Of a stretch of DNA of 64,000 nt, positions 54,624 to 64,000 are shown one piece after another; position 1 is the first letter of the stretch, and every line of letters begins with the position of its first letter. Made by a program: the position numbers and the translations under genes. Source of the DNA: Tillus elongatus (lineage: Eukaryota; Arthropoda; Insecta; Coleoptera; Cleridae); contig OZ023265.1 of NCBI GenBank assembly GCA_964006375.1, positions 169,892,533 through 169,956,532 of the forward strand, in the 5' to 3' direction. The notes beneath the pieces are model-generated. The model was not told the DNA's origin. It did no database searches and worked only from the letters and a program-made list of their open reading frames with translations.

Positions 54624-54672
54624 AAAACAGATCTCCCCATAAACGAATTTTTTTGAAAAAATTCGCTAAAAA
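53993..54672 (+). mobile_element. HINE-like long-form internal region, (TA)n and short end arm
   Basis: TAGACCGTTAAACCATAAAC, AAAATGAAGGGCAATGACGG, TTTGACGTTTTGAGGAAAAC, CCTGGTCCGATTTTCCTGGA, TTGAGTTACCGGTCGGATAT, (TA)n 54561-54616, AACAGATCTCCCCATAAACG and AAAAAATTCGCTAAAAAAGG. Confidence 0.82.
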
Positions 54673-54844
54673 AGGTTGATCCCAAATAAGACCAGAAACT
54701 AATGTTGTCATTTAAAACAAAAGTTGCTTACCATGGCAACGAAATAAATATCTTCAGAAAAAATCCAAAGTTACCAGAAGCCGTAAAAATATACTAAAAA
54801 ACTTTTGTCTAAAACATTTTTTGTACAGGCTCTTTCTAAATAGT
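54673..54844 (-). repeat. Dispersed sequence inverted relative to 47331-47470
   Basis: GTTGATCCCAAATAAGACCA and GCTTACCATGGCAACG match the complement of 47400-47480. Flank of HINE end. Confidence 0.65.
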
Positions 54845-55250
54845 GCTGCAAATTGAATCACAACTTCCACATAGCTGTGATAATTTCTTCTCTTTAGAAA
54901 GACATTCTCGTGGAATGAATTTAGGGCCCATGACTTGACCACAAAGAAAATATGGATATTCCTGTACCCATTAACTTATGAAACGTTATATTACTCGTAC
55001 TTGAAAAAATGTCAGTTGTCACCAAATCACCTGTTATTTATCCCCTACCCCCTGAAGCGATCTTACCCAAAAACAATTCGAATCGTTCCTTTATCGGGTG
55101 CCAACTGGATACCAAATTTGACGATGATATCTCAACTTGTTCGAAAGTTATTGCGCCTATTAATAGGCAGACGTACATTCCGACAGACCGACCGACCGAC
55201 ACACAAAAAAACTGTCGTTCCAGAATGAAGTTTTCTATATATTTTCAGAC
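54845..55250. repeat. Dispersed repeat R2, copy 2
   Basis: Shares its first ~330 bp with 23265-23596 and continues through GCAGACGTACATTCCGACAG and ACCGACCGACCGACAC. Confidence 0.8.
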
Positions 55251-55364
55251 TTTTTACGCCGTTTTAGCAAAAAAAATTCAACCCCTATACATTCAACGCC
55301 TAATCTAATTTCAGCACAGAATGCTAGATGATGGATTAAATTAAAAAATTTCTAATAAATAAAC

Positions 55365-55790
55365 CCTAAGAGGTTATATTACTGGAGTCTTAACGAATAA
55401 TTATCAAGTTTCACCAAATGACCACCCCATTCATCCTCTACCCCCTAAAGCTATTTTACCTAAAAACAATCCGAACCGTTTGTTTGTCGGGTGCTGATTG
55501 TATACCAAATTTGAAGACGATATCTCAATTCGTTCTAAAGTTATCGTGGCTACAAAGAGACAGATATACAGACCGATAGACCGACAGACCGACATACCGA
55601 CAGACCAACATATCGACATATCGACAGACCGCCAGACCGACAAACCGTCAGAGCAACAGAGCGACGGACCGACAAACCGGCAGCCAGACAAACAAAACAA
55701 AATTTCGTTCCCAAATCATGTTTTCTATATGATTTGATACTTTTTACGACATTTTGTAACGATTCACTTCTTATCTGGAATCATTACTGG
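55365..55790. repeat. Dispersed repeat R2, copy 3, with (GACAGACC)-type minisatellite
   Basis: Shares TACCCCCTAAAGC, GTTTGTCGGGTGCTGATTG, ATACCAAATTTGAAGACGAT with copies 1 and 2. 55556-55690 is a degenerate run of GACC/GACA/GACT-type 4-8-bp units. Confidence 0.8.
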
Positions 55791-57201
55791 TTCAAAATAC
55801 ACTTATAAAGCCCCCAAGTGTCTAAATAATACCAAAAGCCCTATCTATAATAAATATTTCAAATTTAAGGTTTCAAAGTAATTTTGATGAAAATTCGCTA
55901 AGAAATTCTGTATCGTAAGAACCGTACTGAATTCCTTATAATATACGTCGAAATCTAAATATTGAAAGACGTTTCATTTTTGTTGGGGAAAATGAATATC
56001 TTGAATTATGATGAAATATAGAAAATCGGTTACCAAACGAACGGACGAGTCCATTATTGTGGAGGTGTGTATACAAGCCGTCGTGACTTCGCCACCGATT
56101 GGAGGTCTCGTTTTATCTCATTCGAAGAATGGAGGCTAGAAAGAGATCGCGCACAGCCACCAACGGTCACGGTAAGAATTTTTGCGTGCAGCGGTTAGGA
56201 ATTGCCGAACTCGACACATTAGCAGAGAGTCTCTGCCTGGCGCTGGTCGGATAAACACCTCTTAGTTTCGGTGGCGATTGAATTATCTTAAAAGGGGGTG
56301 ATAAAGTCCTTTCTGTTATCTGTACTACCTAATGATTATTGTCAGTGATTGTTAAAAGTAATTTAAACGACTTTCGAGTTTAAACAAACATCGTATTCAG
56401 CATAAAAACGCGAGTTTAGTTGTGGTTCCTTGTTCCGACCTGTTGATTTCTTGCCTAAATCGGAGAGACTTCCTGGTTATTACCTAACTTTAAGTCAATT
56501 GGCAGTGAATTTTATCTGGGCCTATTCAGGTTTTAAATTGCAAAGTTTCCGTCAAGCAAATTCAGAACATCGACATAGTTGTCAAATGGTTTCCCAGTAT
56601 TGGAGCAATAAGTCCACCAACCCAATTAGAGTCTGTGAACCTGTCTCAGGTGCTCATAGTTAATCCCACTTGGAATGCATCTTCATAGGGTCATCAGGTA
56701 ACTCAATACAGGAACATTGGGTGAGTCTGTGTAACTCATTTTTCTCTGAACCGGTAGAAATTTTCATGCAAGCAATCCAATATCTGAAGCCTCATAACTT
56801 GAACTTTCCAAAATAACATAATCAAATTCGAACTTGAACAGTGTCAGCGGGATGCTATAAGAATGACTGTAAATTTCCTGTTTAATCTATTGAACTTTGT
56901 CTGTAAATTTAAACACATAGTTCTCGAAATTGTAATTAGTAAATATTGTTTGTAAAATATCTAACTTATACATTCTTTTCAATATCTCTTACTTTTAATA
57001 ATTAATGCAGAAATTTCACGTAGGATTATATATTCTTTTTTGGAGCCTCACTCAAAAAACTGGCCAGTGAAAGTTATTGAAAAATTAATCAAATTGATTG
57101 ACAAACGTCAAGTGATTTACCTACTAATTTGTGTTTGCTTTTTAATTGTAAAATGCTGTATTTCATCTTACATATAAAGCTCAAGTGGCTAACATCAGTA
57201 T
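55791..57201. other. No gene recognised
   Basis: 56050-56700 is less AT-rich. No open frame with a known domain (the 77-codon frame at 56430-56663 shows none). Confidence 0.35.
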
Positions 57202-57323
57202 TTTAGTAACATGTAACAATCTTTATCTTATTGTCTTGTCATATGTAACTGAATAGATAATTTCTTTTTCTTGAAGTTCTTGCTGTTTATCTGATTTGTA
57301 TTTGTGTGCAATTAATGTTTATT
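57202..57323. repeat. 122-bp direct repeat, left
   Basis: TTTAGTAACATGTAACAATC to AATTAATGTTTATT, repeated at 57526-57647 with one substitution seen. Confidence 0.95.
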
Positions 57324-57529
57324 CTGCTTATGCGGCAAGAGTGACGCCTCTCAGCCATCTAGGCATACGTCAACTAACGTTTTGTTTACATGATACATTA
57401 GATCGGATGCATGCTCGGGATATTATGTTCAAAGTATACGTAGCAATTAATTACAGAATTAGTAGAATTACTATTGAAACACATTCCACGACTGTTTCGG
57501 TCTTATATGACGTCTTATGTTTAAGTTTA
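57324..57529. repeat. 206-bp dispersed repeat R3, copy 2
   Basis: Nearly identical to 48755-48960. It lies exactly between the two 122-bp direct repeats, sharing TTTA with the right one. Confidence 0.93.
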
Positions 57530-57647
57530 GTAACATGTAACCATCTTTATCTTATTGTCTTGTCATATGTAACTGAATAGATAATTTCTTTTTCTTGAAG
57601 TTCTTGCTGTTTATCTGATTTGTATTTGTGTGCAATTAATGTTTATT
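57526..57647. repeat. 122-bp direct repeat, right
   Basis: Second copy, offset 324 bp from the first. Confidence 0.95.
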
Positions 57648-59056
57648 TGAGATTTATCAACCAATGTTTTTTTCTTTGTTTGCTATTCCAAATTTAATTT
57701 ATATGAATAAATTTATATATTTTGTTACATTAACATATCTGTTTGATTGAAGAGAAATTCCTTCCTAACTTCTCCTTTTTTTTTGGCGTCGGCGCAAGCA
57801 ATTTATTCTTACTAACGATTATCTAGATATTTAAATTTCCATGTTACCAGGCACTAGTCTGGGGAGTCCACAAATACAGGACTCCAGGCAGTGCGAAACA
57901 AACAAAGAAAGAACGTGAGTATCCCACTACATCCAGATATGTCAACCTCCTAAAAATATTGCTAATCTTAATAAATATGATAATCTGATAGATAGCTATT
58001 TTAGGGTAGGGTGTTATAGGCAATCGTGACCTCTCTATTGGGCAGATCTATATCCACCTGAGGTCAATCGCCATATACCGCGGTTTTCTAGAGCTTTTCT
58101 TTGAAGGAGGTAACAATTTAAGCGAAAAAAAAAATTAAAATTTTTGTCGCCGATGTGATACTTCAACACGTTGTGAGGATGTGGAAGTAAAAATTAAAGC
58201 CATTACTCCATACATATTGGGCATCCTGTATATATTCTTTTCTAAAAAAAAACTGCTCTTGCAAGATTTAAGAGTATTAATCGCACAAAATAATTTTAAA
58301 TTTGTAGTGGGTGACTTGAGTATATTTCCACTCCAAGAGGCGTTAATGTAAAACTCGCCAATGAAGCCTCAGCTCATTTAAGGTCCTGTGTAAACATAAT
58401 GTCTGTGTCAGATCCAGACATATGAATTTTCAGATCCTCGCCGCGTGTTTCTAATAACTACCAACACAATAACTGTTCCAAACATGTTCTATAGCATGTT
58501 GGTATCACTGATAGTGTTAATCCGGTGATGAGCCGACAACACTCGAGGGTTGCGGTCTATACACTTGATACTGATAACTGCTACGCAATGCCAGATTAGT
58601 GGAGGCATCAACGATATTCAAACAGCTTATTCAAGGCTGAAATTATGAAAATCGTGTTTGTTATTGCCTAAAATATTCACCCAAAAAGGAACATATCACA
58701 TACAGAGCTTTAAATAAGTTTCGTGCGCGTTATTTACAAGAAGAACATTCGTGTTGCAACATTAAAAAGTTTACTTTGATTTCAAAGACGATTTGAAACT
58801 GAAGTAAAATTTTGAAATGTGAAAAAAAAAGTGCCGTTTGCATTTCTTGCTGCTGCGATTTATTCTTGTTATGTATTTGGTGTTTAAGCTGCACCTATTT
58901 GAATATATTTTTAATGTTTCTTGTTTTAAATTCACTGATAGTGGTTAAGATTTATTTTATGATGGCTTCCTACCTAATCTAGGGGACATATTTTCCAGAG
59001 ATTTTCCTTTTGGTTTACCTTATTCAATTTTCCAAATATGTCATGCTCTCAGAAAG

Positions 59057-59058
<2 letters not shown>
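57648..59058. other. No gene recognised; AT-rich DNA
   Basis: TACATATTGGGCATCCTGTATATAT near 58211-58235 resembles a mariner-MITE end; its partner was not found. Confidence 0.35.

Positions 59059-59150
<92 letters not shown>
59059..59150. repeat. (TA)n array without HINE arms
   Basis: About 92 bp of (TA)n between CTCAGAAAGT and GTTTCAGAATATTT. Confidence 0.95.
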
Positions 59151-59153
<3 letters not shown>

Positions 59154-59676
59154 TCAGAATATTTTATAAAAATCTACACTTTTTGGAACGTCAATTTGTT
59201 CACCATAAAACCGAACAGATTGCGGAGGGTTTTCGTTTGAAGCCTGTAAGGCGGCATTATTTCTTTCTTCATTTCTAGGCATTGGGGGTTTCTTTGCGTG
59301 GAAGCTACCCTCGTTCAATAGATTGGTCACTATCCTGCGAAGAATTTTAGTGTTTGGTTGTCGTCTTTCTGGGTAGTTGTTTTGATATGAATTTGCAGCT
59401 GCCTTAGTATTCCGGTTAGGACGAATATAACATTCCAACATGTCAAAATATATTACTGAACATATTGTTGAATAATATTTAAAATAAACAGGAAACAAAC
59501 TATCTAGTAAACAATTTTAAGCAACGTGTTAAATACACCTCAAATTGTTCAGATAATTAAGAATGGCAGTATTCTTAATTGTCGCGATAGTGTTATATAC
59601 ATAGCAACCTTTCTTCTGTTGTTTTTCAGTTGTCTTACGTTTAAAAATCAAACAATTTTCAAAGGCGCCTTCGTAG
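59151..59676. other. No assigned gene; one 114-codon open frame on minus strand
   Basis: 59154-59498 (minus) has a basic, Asn/Arg-rich product (NRNTKAAANSYQNNYPERR) with no recognised domain. Chance frame or unknown element fragment. Confidence 0.3.
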
Positions 59677-61496
59677 ATCAGCACACTAATTTTTTTGGAA
59701 GTTTTATTAACTCGTTTAAAAATTATTCACAGTTGGAGTTGCAAGAACGTATTTCATTTATTGTGATAAAAAATGCACTAACTAGTCAATTTTTCGTTAA
59801 AAAAAACTAAAAAACAAAACCAAACGTTCAAAAAAGTTCCATACAAAAGTACAAATTTTGTTCAAAACGAGCTCTGACATTCTGGAGCATTTGTGGAGTT
59901 ATTAGACGGCATTCTTCAACACTGCGTCGTCGTAATTTTTCCAGAGACTCCAGTTCAGTTGCGTAAATTCTATTCTTTAAACGGCCCCATAGAAAGAAGT
60001 CTAAATGAGTTAAATCCGGTGATCTATGGGGCCACTCAATAGCACCTCTACGCCCAATCCATTGTCCTAGAAACTCTTTGTTCAAAAACTCCCTAACACG
60101 TTGTGAAAAATGCAGAGGAGCTCCATCTTGTTAAAACACTAATTGATTTTCTTGATAGCGATCATCATTTTCAACAATGTCAATTAGTAGAGGGTAAACG
60201 ATATCTTTTAGTAACTCCAAACACGTTTCGCCACTCAGATTGCCATCAAGAAAAATTGGTCCGATTAAACGGTCTCCAAAAATGCCATTCCAGACATTCA
60301 ATTTCTGTGGAGTTTGAGTGTGGACTTCGTGAAAATGTCTTGGATTATTATCTGCCAAATAACGACAATTATGGCGATTGACTGTAGAGTTTAATAGAAA
60401 CGTACACTCGTCTGAAAAACAGATATTGAACAGAAAGTTCCGGTTATCAGCTATTTGTGCAGTCATAACTTCACAAAACTCCAGCCGCCGATCAAAATCA
60501 TCTTCATTCAGTTGTTGTACAAGATGAATTTTATACGGGTAAAATTTATGATTCTTCAATATTCGCTGAATAGTTCTTCTTTTGATGTTTGAAACAGTGG
60601 CCAATTTTCTCGTGCTCAAAGTTGGGTCTGCAGCATTTTGTCCTAAAACTTCAATCTCAGTAGTCTCATTTATAACCGGAAATTCACGTTCAGGATCCCG
60701 TTTTTTGTTGGCTACTTTCACCATTTGTATAATTTTGTTTGCCCTATTCATTATCTTCTTTTGATGTTTAAAACAATTTTCTCGTGCTCTAGGTTGGGTC
60801 TGCAGCAATTTTCCCAAAAACTTGAGTCTCAGTAGTCTCATTTCTAACCGAAAATTCACGTTCAGGATCCCGTTTTTTGTTGGCTACTGAACAACTTTGT
60901 CGAAACTTTGCAACTAACTCCAAAATGTATTTTCTGTTAACATGTCTGTTCGGATGTCGTTCATTAAACAAATTTGCGGTACGGTTGGCACAGTCATCGT
61001 TTTTTAAAAAAAGAGTAATTATTTCAACTCTTTCTTCTACAAAATACACCATTGTGAAATTAATTTTCGGTAGTACTATCAAGTATGAAACCGACCGATG
61101 AACTGAAATAATAAACCGCGTTTCTGTCATTCCGATAAGAAATGTTCTGATAGTCAATTTTTTGTTTACAAACCAACAAAACATTGACTATCGGAATAAC
61201 TGAAATGCGTTTTTGCATCTTCAACTGTGAATAATTTTTAAACGAGTTGATACAACTTCCAAAAAAATTAGTGTGCTGAATTTAGACAAGAAAGAGCTTT
61301 CATATGATGTAACACTAGACCCATGTTCCCTATTTAAAATATAAGGGTTGTTATCACCACCCTTAAGGGGTTGATGTGACAAAGTTGAGTTTTATGTCAA
61401 AACATGTCCCCCTCAATATTAAAATTGACGTGTTTCAGCGTTTCTTAAAAAACAATTCTCTGGGCGCAAATCGGTCCGTTACGTTTTCAATGCGTC

Positions 61497-61500
<4 letters not shown>
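59677..61500 (-). mobile_element. Mariner-type transposon 2 (right terminal repeat kept, left one truncated)
   Basis: Same family as mariner 1. The 5' terminal repeat (TGTCCCCCTCAATATTAAAA, CAAATCGGTCCGTTACG) ends at about 61500 at the edge of a (TA)n/HINE. At the other side homology stops at GATCAGCACACTAATTTTTT (59677), inside the terminal repeat, so ~230 bp of that end are lost. The gene carries an uninterrupted AACAAAAAACGGGATCC, the empty site of the HINE found in mariner 1. Confidence 0.85.
59828..61052 (-). pseudogene. Mariner-type transposase, with internal duplication and stop
   Basis: Start ATG 61052 (MVYFVEERVEIITLFLKNDD; N-terminal helix-turn-helix with HVNRKYILELVAKFRQ). Residues from VANKKRDPEREFSVRNETTE onward occur twice, because 60755-60888 duplicates 60576-60716 (~172-bp period) and shifts the frame. 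LATVSNIKRRTIQRILKNHK follows, then FSDECTF (first Asp). A CAA-to-TAA stop at 60131-60133 sits just before QDGAPLHF (second Asp). Reading then continues in the same frame with SPDLTHLDFFLWG (third Asp; Trp intact, unlike mariner 1). About 45 bp are missing near the C-terminus (ends FCMELF). Inactive. Confidence 0.87.
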
Positions 61501-61501
<1 letters not shown>

Positions 61502-61574
<73 letters not shown>

Positions 61575-61705
61575 CAAACATTTCAACTGAGCCTGGATAT
61601 GGGTTATAGGGGTTCTAGTTCGCGCTCACTTGAAAAAAATGTTGCAAAGACTAACCATCGATACCTCTTTATTAGTTAATTTTTTAAATAAAAATTCACT
61701 AAAAA
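61502..61705 (+). mobile_element. HINE-like (TA)n and end arm
   Basis: (TA)n 61502-61570, then TCAACTGAGCCTGGATATGG, TAGTTCGCGCTCACTTGAAA and AAAAATTCACTAAAAACGAG. The array abuts the tip of mariner 2. Confidence 0.82.
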
Positions 61706-62496
61706 CGAGCGTACCAACTTATATCAAAAATTTTCATCAATTGTCACTGTCATCAAGATATTTAATTTTCCTTAATTTACCACACTGCTAATGAAACTAG
61801 GAATGGTAATTCAATCATCTCAAGCTAGAATAATTTTACGATTCCAAGTTGAACGACTTTCTCAATTAGTAATAAAGTTTCTCGTCTGCGTTTCAGGAAA
61901 GCTATCTGTTTACCAATTAAGGCCAGGTATTCTCGAATTAATATTTACGCTGAGTATTAGGATAATACAGCACAAAATCCACCTGGATGTGCATGGGAAG
62001 TAATGAATTTGGATTTAATAATTTAAACAATGGTGGAATCGTTGTCGAATAAGAAGGAGTCGACTCTAAAAAGCAACAACCAGCCTAGCAATTTTAAACC
62101 GCTTTAATATAATATAATCCTTACATTGTCTAAGTTTTTGAGCCCTATTTCCGCAATTAAAGCTCTCCACGGCGCTCTCTCATGAGATATTAAACCTTTA
62201 TTAAGTTTCTCAGTGAGTTAGCAGAAGACATCAATGTTACTCCCGTGGATCCCGATTTTAATAGTCATACATTCTATAGAGATAGAACTTGAAGAATTTT
62301 ATAGGCTATGAAAAGTTTTTACGCAAATAAGAAATATATAGAATGTCCCGAAAGTAAACTGCTATACTTTAATTATAGATTTTATATCAAAAGATAATAG
62401 TAGTTTGCTATATAAAGGATGCTTCAAAAATGCTTAGTTATATATACAGGGTGTTAAAGTTATTTAAACAATTAAAATTTATTAACTAAGTAAAGA
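61706..62496. other. No gene recognised; AT-rich DNA
   Basis: Nothing recognised apart from ATATATACAGGGTGTTAAAG at about 62441, a possible mariner-MITE end. Confidence 0.4.
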
Positions 62497-62519
62497 TTGG
62501 AACCTGTGATGAGCACTGA

Positions 62520-62606
62520 TAAATACACTTGGAGAACCCAAATCACCACAACACATTTTAAAAGACCTGACGATCGTTTCACTAACCAAGTTAGCGTCAT
62601 CAGAGG
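62520..62606 (-). ncRNA. Hammerhead-ribozyme-like motif of the Penelope-like element
   Basis: Minus strand: ATCCTCTGATGACGCTAACT, then TGGTTAGTGAAACGATCGTC and AGGTC. Core CTGATGA; stem II CGCTAAC/GTTAGTG or the shorter GCTAAC/GTTAGT; GAAA; stem III A-C/G-T closing GATC; cleavage triplet GTC; stem I TCC/GGA-type pairing. One base near stem II does not fit the strict consensus, so self-cleavage is uncertain. Its job in such elements is thought to be RNA processing. Confidence 0.6.
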
Positions 62607-62659
62607 ATAAAACATTCTATATACTTAAAAAACTAACATCAACTTATATACCGGATCTC

Positions 62660-62850
62660 AGGTTAAGAGATCGAACCGAGATGACACACTAGTCGTAGGC
62701 AAATTTCACAGCGTATTGTATTTTTATTGCCGGACAAGGTCTTTGCGCTATCTAAAAGTGTCCATCTGTAATAGTCTTGAGAAAACTCAACGACCGCTAA
62801 ATTAACAACGGTTCCTTTGGAGGCAATAACTGTAGGAAACAATGAGGTTA
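62660..62850 (-). pseudogene. Inverted Penelope RT fragment (head-to-head)
   Basis: Minus-strand frame contains LTSLFPTVIASKGTVVNL, comparable to VTSLFPSVPTEQTLTYL of the plus-strand RT. The two meet in a 17-bp perfect inverted repeat (62834-62850 and 62864-62880). Beyond the shared motif the fragment is not RT-like. Confidence 0.55.
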
Positions 62851-63621
62851 ATTTCGTTCGATGTAACCTCATTGTTTCCTAGCGTTCCCACGGAGCAAAC
62901 TTTAACATATTTAGAGCAGTTGCTAAAAATGAATAACATAAATGAAAATGTCTGCAGGGAGTATTTAACTCTAACAAACCTATGCATCAAACAAAATATT
63001 TTTCAATTCAACAATGAATTTTTTCAACAAACACAAGGCACGGCAATGGGCAATCCGCTATCGCCATTTATTGCAGACCTTTTCATGAGCAGATTTGAAA
63101 CAGATCTTCAAAGTGAAAGTGGTTATTTCCCTAGAGTGTGGTGTCGTTACGTGGATGATATTTTCGCGGTGTTTAACACAAACATTTGCAGAATAGAAGA
63201 TTTTATTGCCAAATTAAACAATAAATTTGATTCTATAAAATTTACCCACGAATTAGAAACTAATAATAAACTACCCTTTCTAGATGTACTAGTTATCAAG
63301 AATAAAGACACTTTAGAATTCGATATCTATAGAAAAGAAACCACTACTTTAAGCTACATCCCGAGCGAATCACATCATACGTACGCACAAAAAATGGCCA
63401 GTTTGAATTTTTTAGTAAATCGGTTAACTAATTTTCCTTTAAACAAAAGTAGATATACCAAAGAATTAAATTATATTAGGAACGTGGCCGAATATAACGG
63501 ATACACTGCTTGCTTAGTGGAAAAATTAATCAACAAACAGAAAACAAAGAAAATGTTGACGGAATCAACGACGTTCAGAAGAGAAAAATCGGAAAAAAAA
63601 TTTTGTTTGCTTACCATTTGA
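62842..63621 (+). pseudogene. Penelope-like reverse transcriptase (5'-truncated)
   Basis: RT palm of the Penelope class: motif A SFDVTSLFPSVP (~5-16), motif B' QTQGTAMGNPLSPFIADLFM (~63-82), catalytic YVDDIFAVF (~102-110) and motif D LPFLDVLVI (~142-150). A thumb segment with HTYAQKMASLNFLVNRL follows. The ATG at 62842 is not the real start: the fingers and N-terminal region are missing, replaced by the inverted fragment. The frame ends LTI at 63619-63621 where the other frame goes on as LPFEPRITRGLDN, so a one-base shift separates it from the endonuclease. A stop (LAR-TAG/TAA near 63715) gives a second break. Confidence 0.9.
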
Positions 63622-63746
63622 ACCTAGAATCACGAGGGGTCTAGACAACATTTTTAAAAAAAGTCGACTTACAGGTAGCATTTTTAACAACAAATACTTT
63701 AAAAAACTTGCTAGGTAATCCAAAAGACAAGGATAGCGCGGACAAA

Positions 63747-64000
63747 ATGTCGGGAATTTATGAAATAAGTTGTAAAGATTGTAATCTTAAATACGTCGGA
63801 CAAACAAAAAGATCGATTGTAATCAGATTCAAAGAACACATATCCCAATTACGTTACGGTACTGTAGATAAGTCTGCCGTCGCCCGACATATTTGGGATA
63901 ATAATCATCACGTTGATAAAGACAATCTAAAATTAATAAAAAATGTTAGAAAACCAGGTCAGCTGAATGGGTTTGAGAGCGTATATATTGCGAAATATAG
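63747..64000 (+). pseudogene. GIY-YIG endonuclease domain of the Penelope-like element (runs off window)
   Basis: Nicks the target for priming. MSGIYEISCKDCNLKYVGQT has the GIY...YVG pair (~3-16), followed by KRSIVIRFKEHISQLR (catalytic Arg and the conserved His), DKSAVARHIWDNNHHV and LNGFESVYIAKY, whose Glu is the expected metal-binding residue. The spacing GIY-x10-YVG with two Cys between is typical of the Penelope subgroup. The frame is open at base 64000; compare the intact C-terminal part at 45701-45964. Confidence 0.9.

Larger units (their letters stand above)
62497..64000 (+). mobile_element. Penelope-like retroelement (PLE), right part beyond window
   Basis: Contains the terminal segment GATTGGAACCTGTGATGAGC with a hammerhead-like motif (62520-62606), an inverted fragment of an RT (62660-62850, minus), a plus-strand RT (62842-63621) and a GIY-YIG endonuclease (63747 on). 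RT plus GIY-YIG plus hammerhead motifs is the known signature of endonuclease-bearing Penelope-like elements. The two RT pieces meet head to head. The element is frameshifted and cut by the window end. Confidence 0.88.

Noticed and set aside
57202..57647. LTR retroelement remnant (122-bp direct repeats)
   Set aside because: No TG...CA ends, primer-binding site or coding content; the enclosed 206 bp is a separate dispersed repeat.

Overview
The window is AT-rich arthropod (most likely insect) nuclear DNA that is almost wholly repetitive. I found no intact host gene. Every recognisable coding stretch belongs to a mobile element: RTE-like, CR1/Jockey-like and I/LOA-like non-LTR retrotransposons, Tc1/mariner-type transposons, a tyrosine-recombinase (Crypton-like) element and a Penelope-like element. 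The eukaryotic assignment rests on non-LTR and Penelope reverse transcriptases, a tRNA-derived SINE with target-site duplications and a GT-AG intron. The insect assignment is inference from the transposon types; the species cannot be told.

The dominant family is a noncoding element present in about 20 full or partial copies. One end carries a 12-bp-stem palindrome (TTAGTGAATTTT / AAAATTCACTAA). The other end carries the same motif inverted, followed by a short terminal hairpin (ACGCA-CTTGC-TGCGT) and then a T-run in the flank. The middle often holds a (TA)n array of 50-280 bp and one to four ~141-bp repeats. This fits HINEs, the non-autonomous derivatives of Helentron rolling-circle transposons. 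One copy sits in a mariner transposase whose uninterrupted relative lies 41 kb away, which gives a natural empty site.

Layout: 1-237 tail of a Tc1-like transposase; 1010-5224 RTE-like LINE on the minus strand, between (TA)n arrays; 5225-9155 HINE copies and unassigned DNA; 9156-11325 CR1/Jockey-like LINE copy A; 11846-13412 Crypton-like element; 14437-16281 HINE copies and a small MITE; 17232-21200 a nest (HINE inside mariner inside an I/LOA LINE); 21304-22830 long HINE; 23597-25862 LINE copy B; 26857-28896 I/LOA LINE with target-site duplications; 29270-35775 Penelope and HINE remnants, including a 568-bp palindrome; 36448-37003 truncated LINE; 37688-37884 complete SINE; 39320-42060 mariner relic and I/LOA LINE; 42200-49190 mostly unassigned, with Penelope, mariner and LINE fragments; 49195-54672 HINE with inserted elements and a tandem array of hairpin-ended units; 54840-57650 dispersed repeats; 59680-61500 second mariner; 62497-64000 Penelope-like element with GIY-YIG endonuclease, running off the window.

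The elements do not form a pathway. The window reads as repeated insertion, in which HINE (TA)n cores and T-runs act as landing sites for later insertions.
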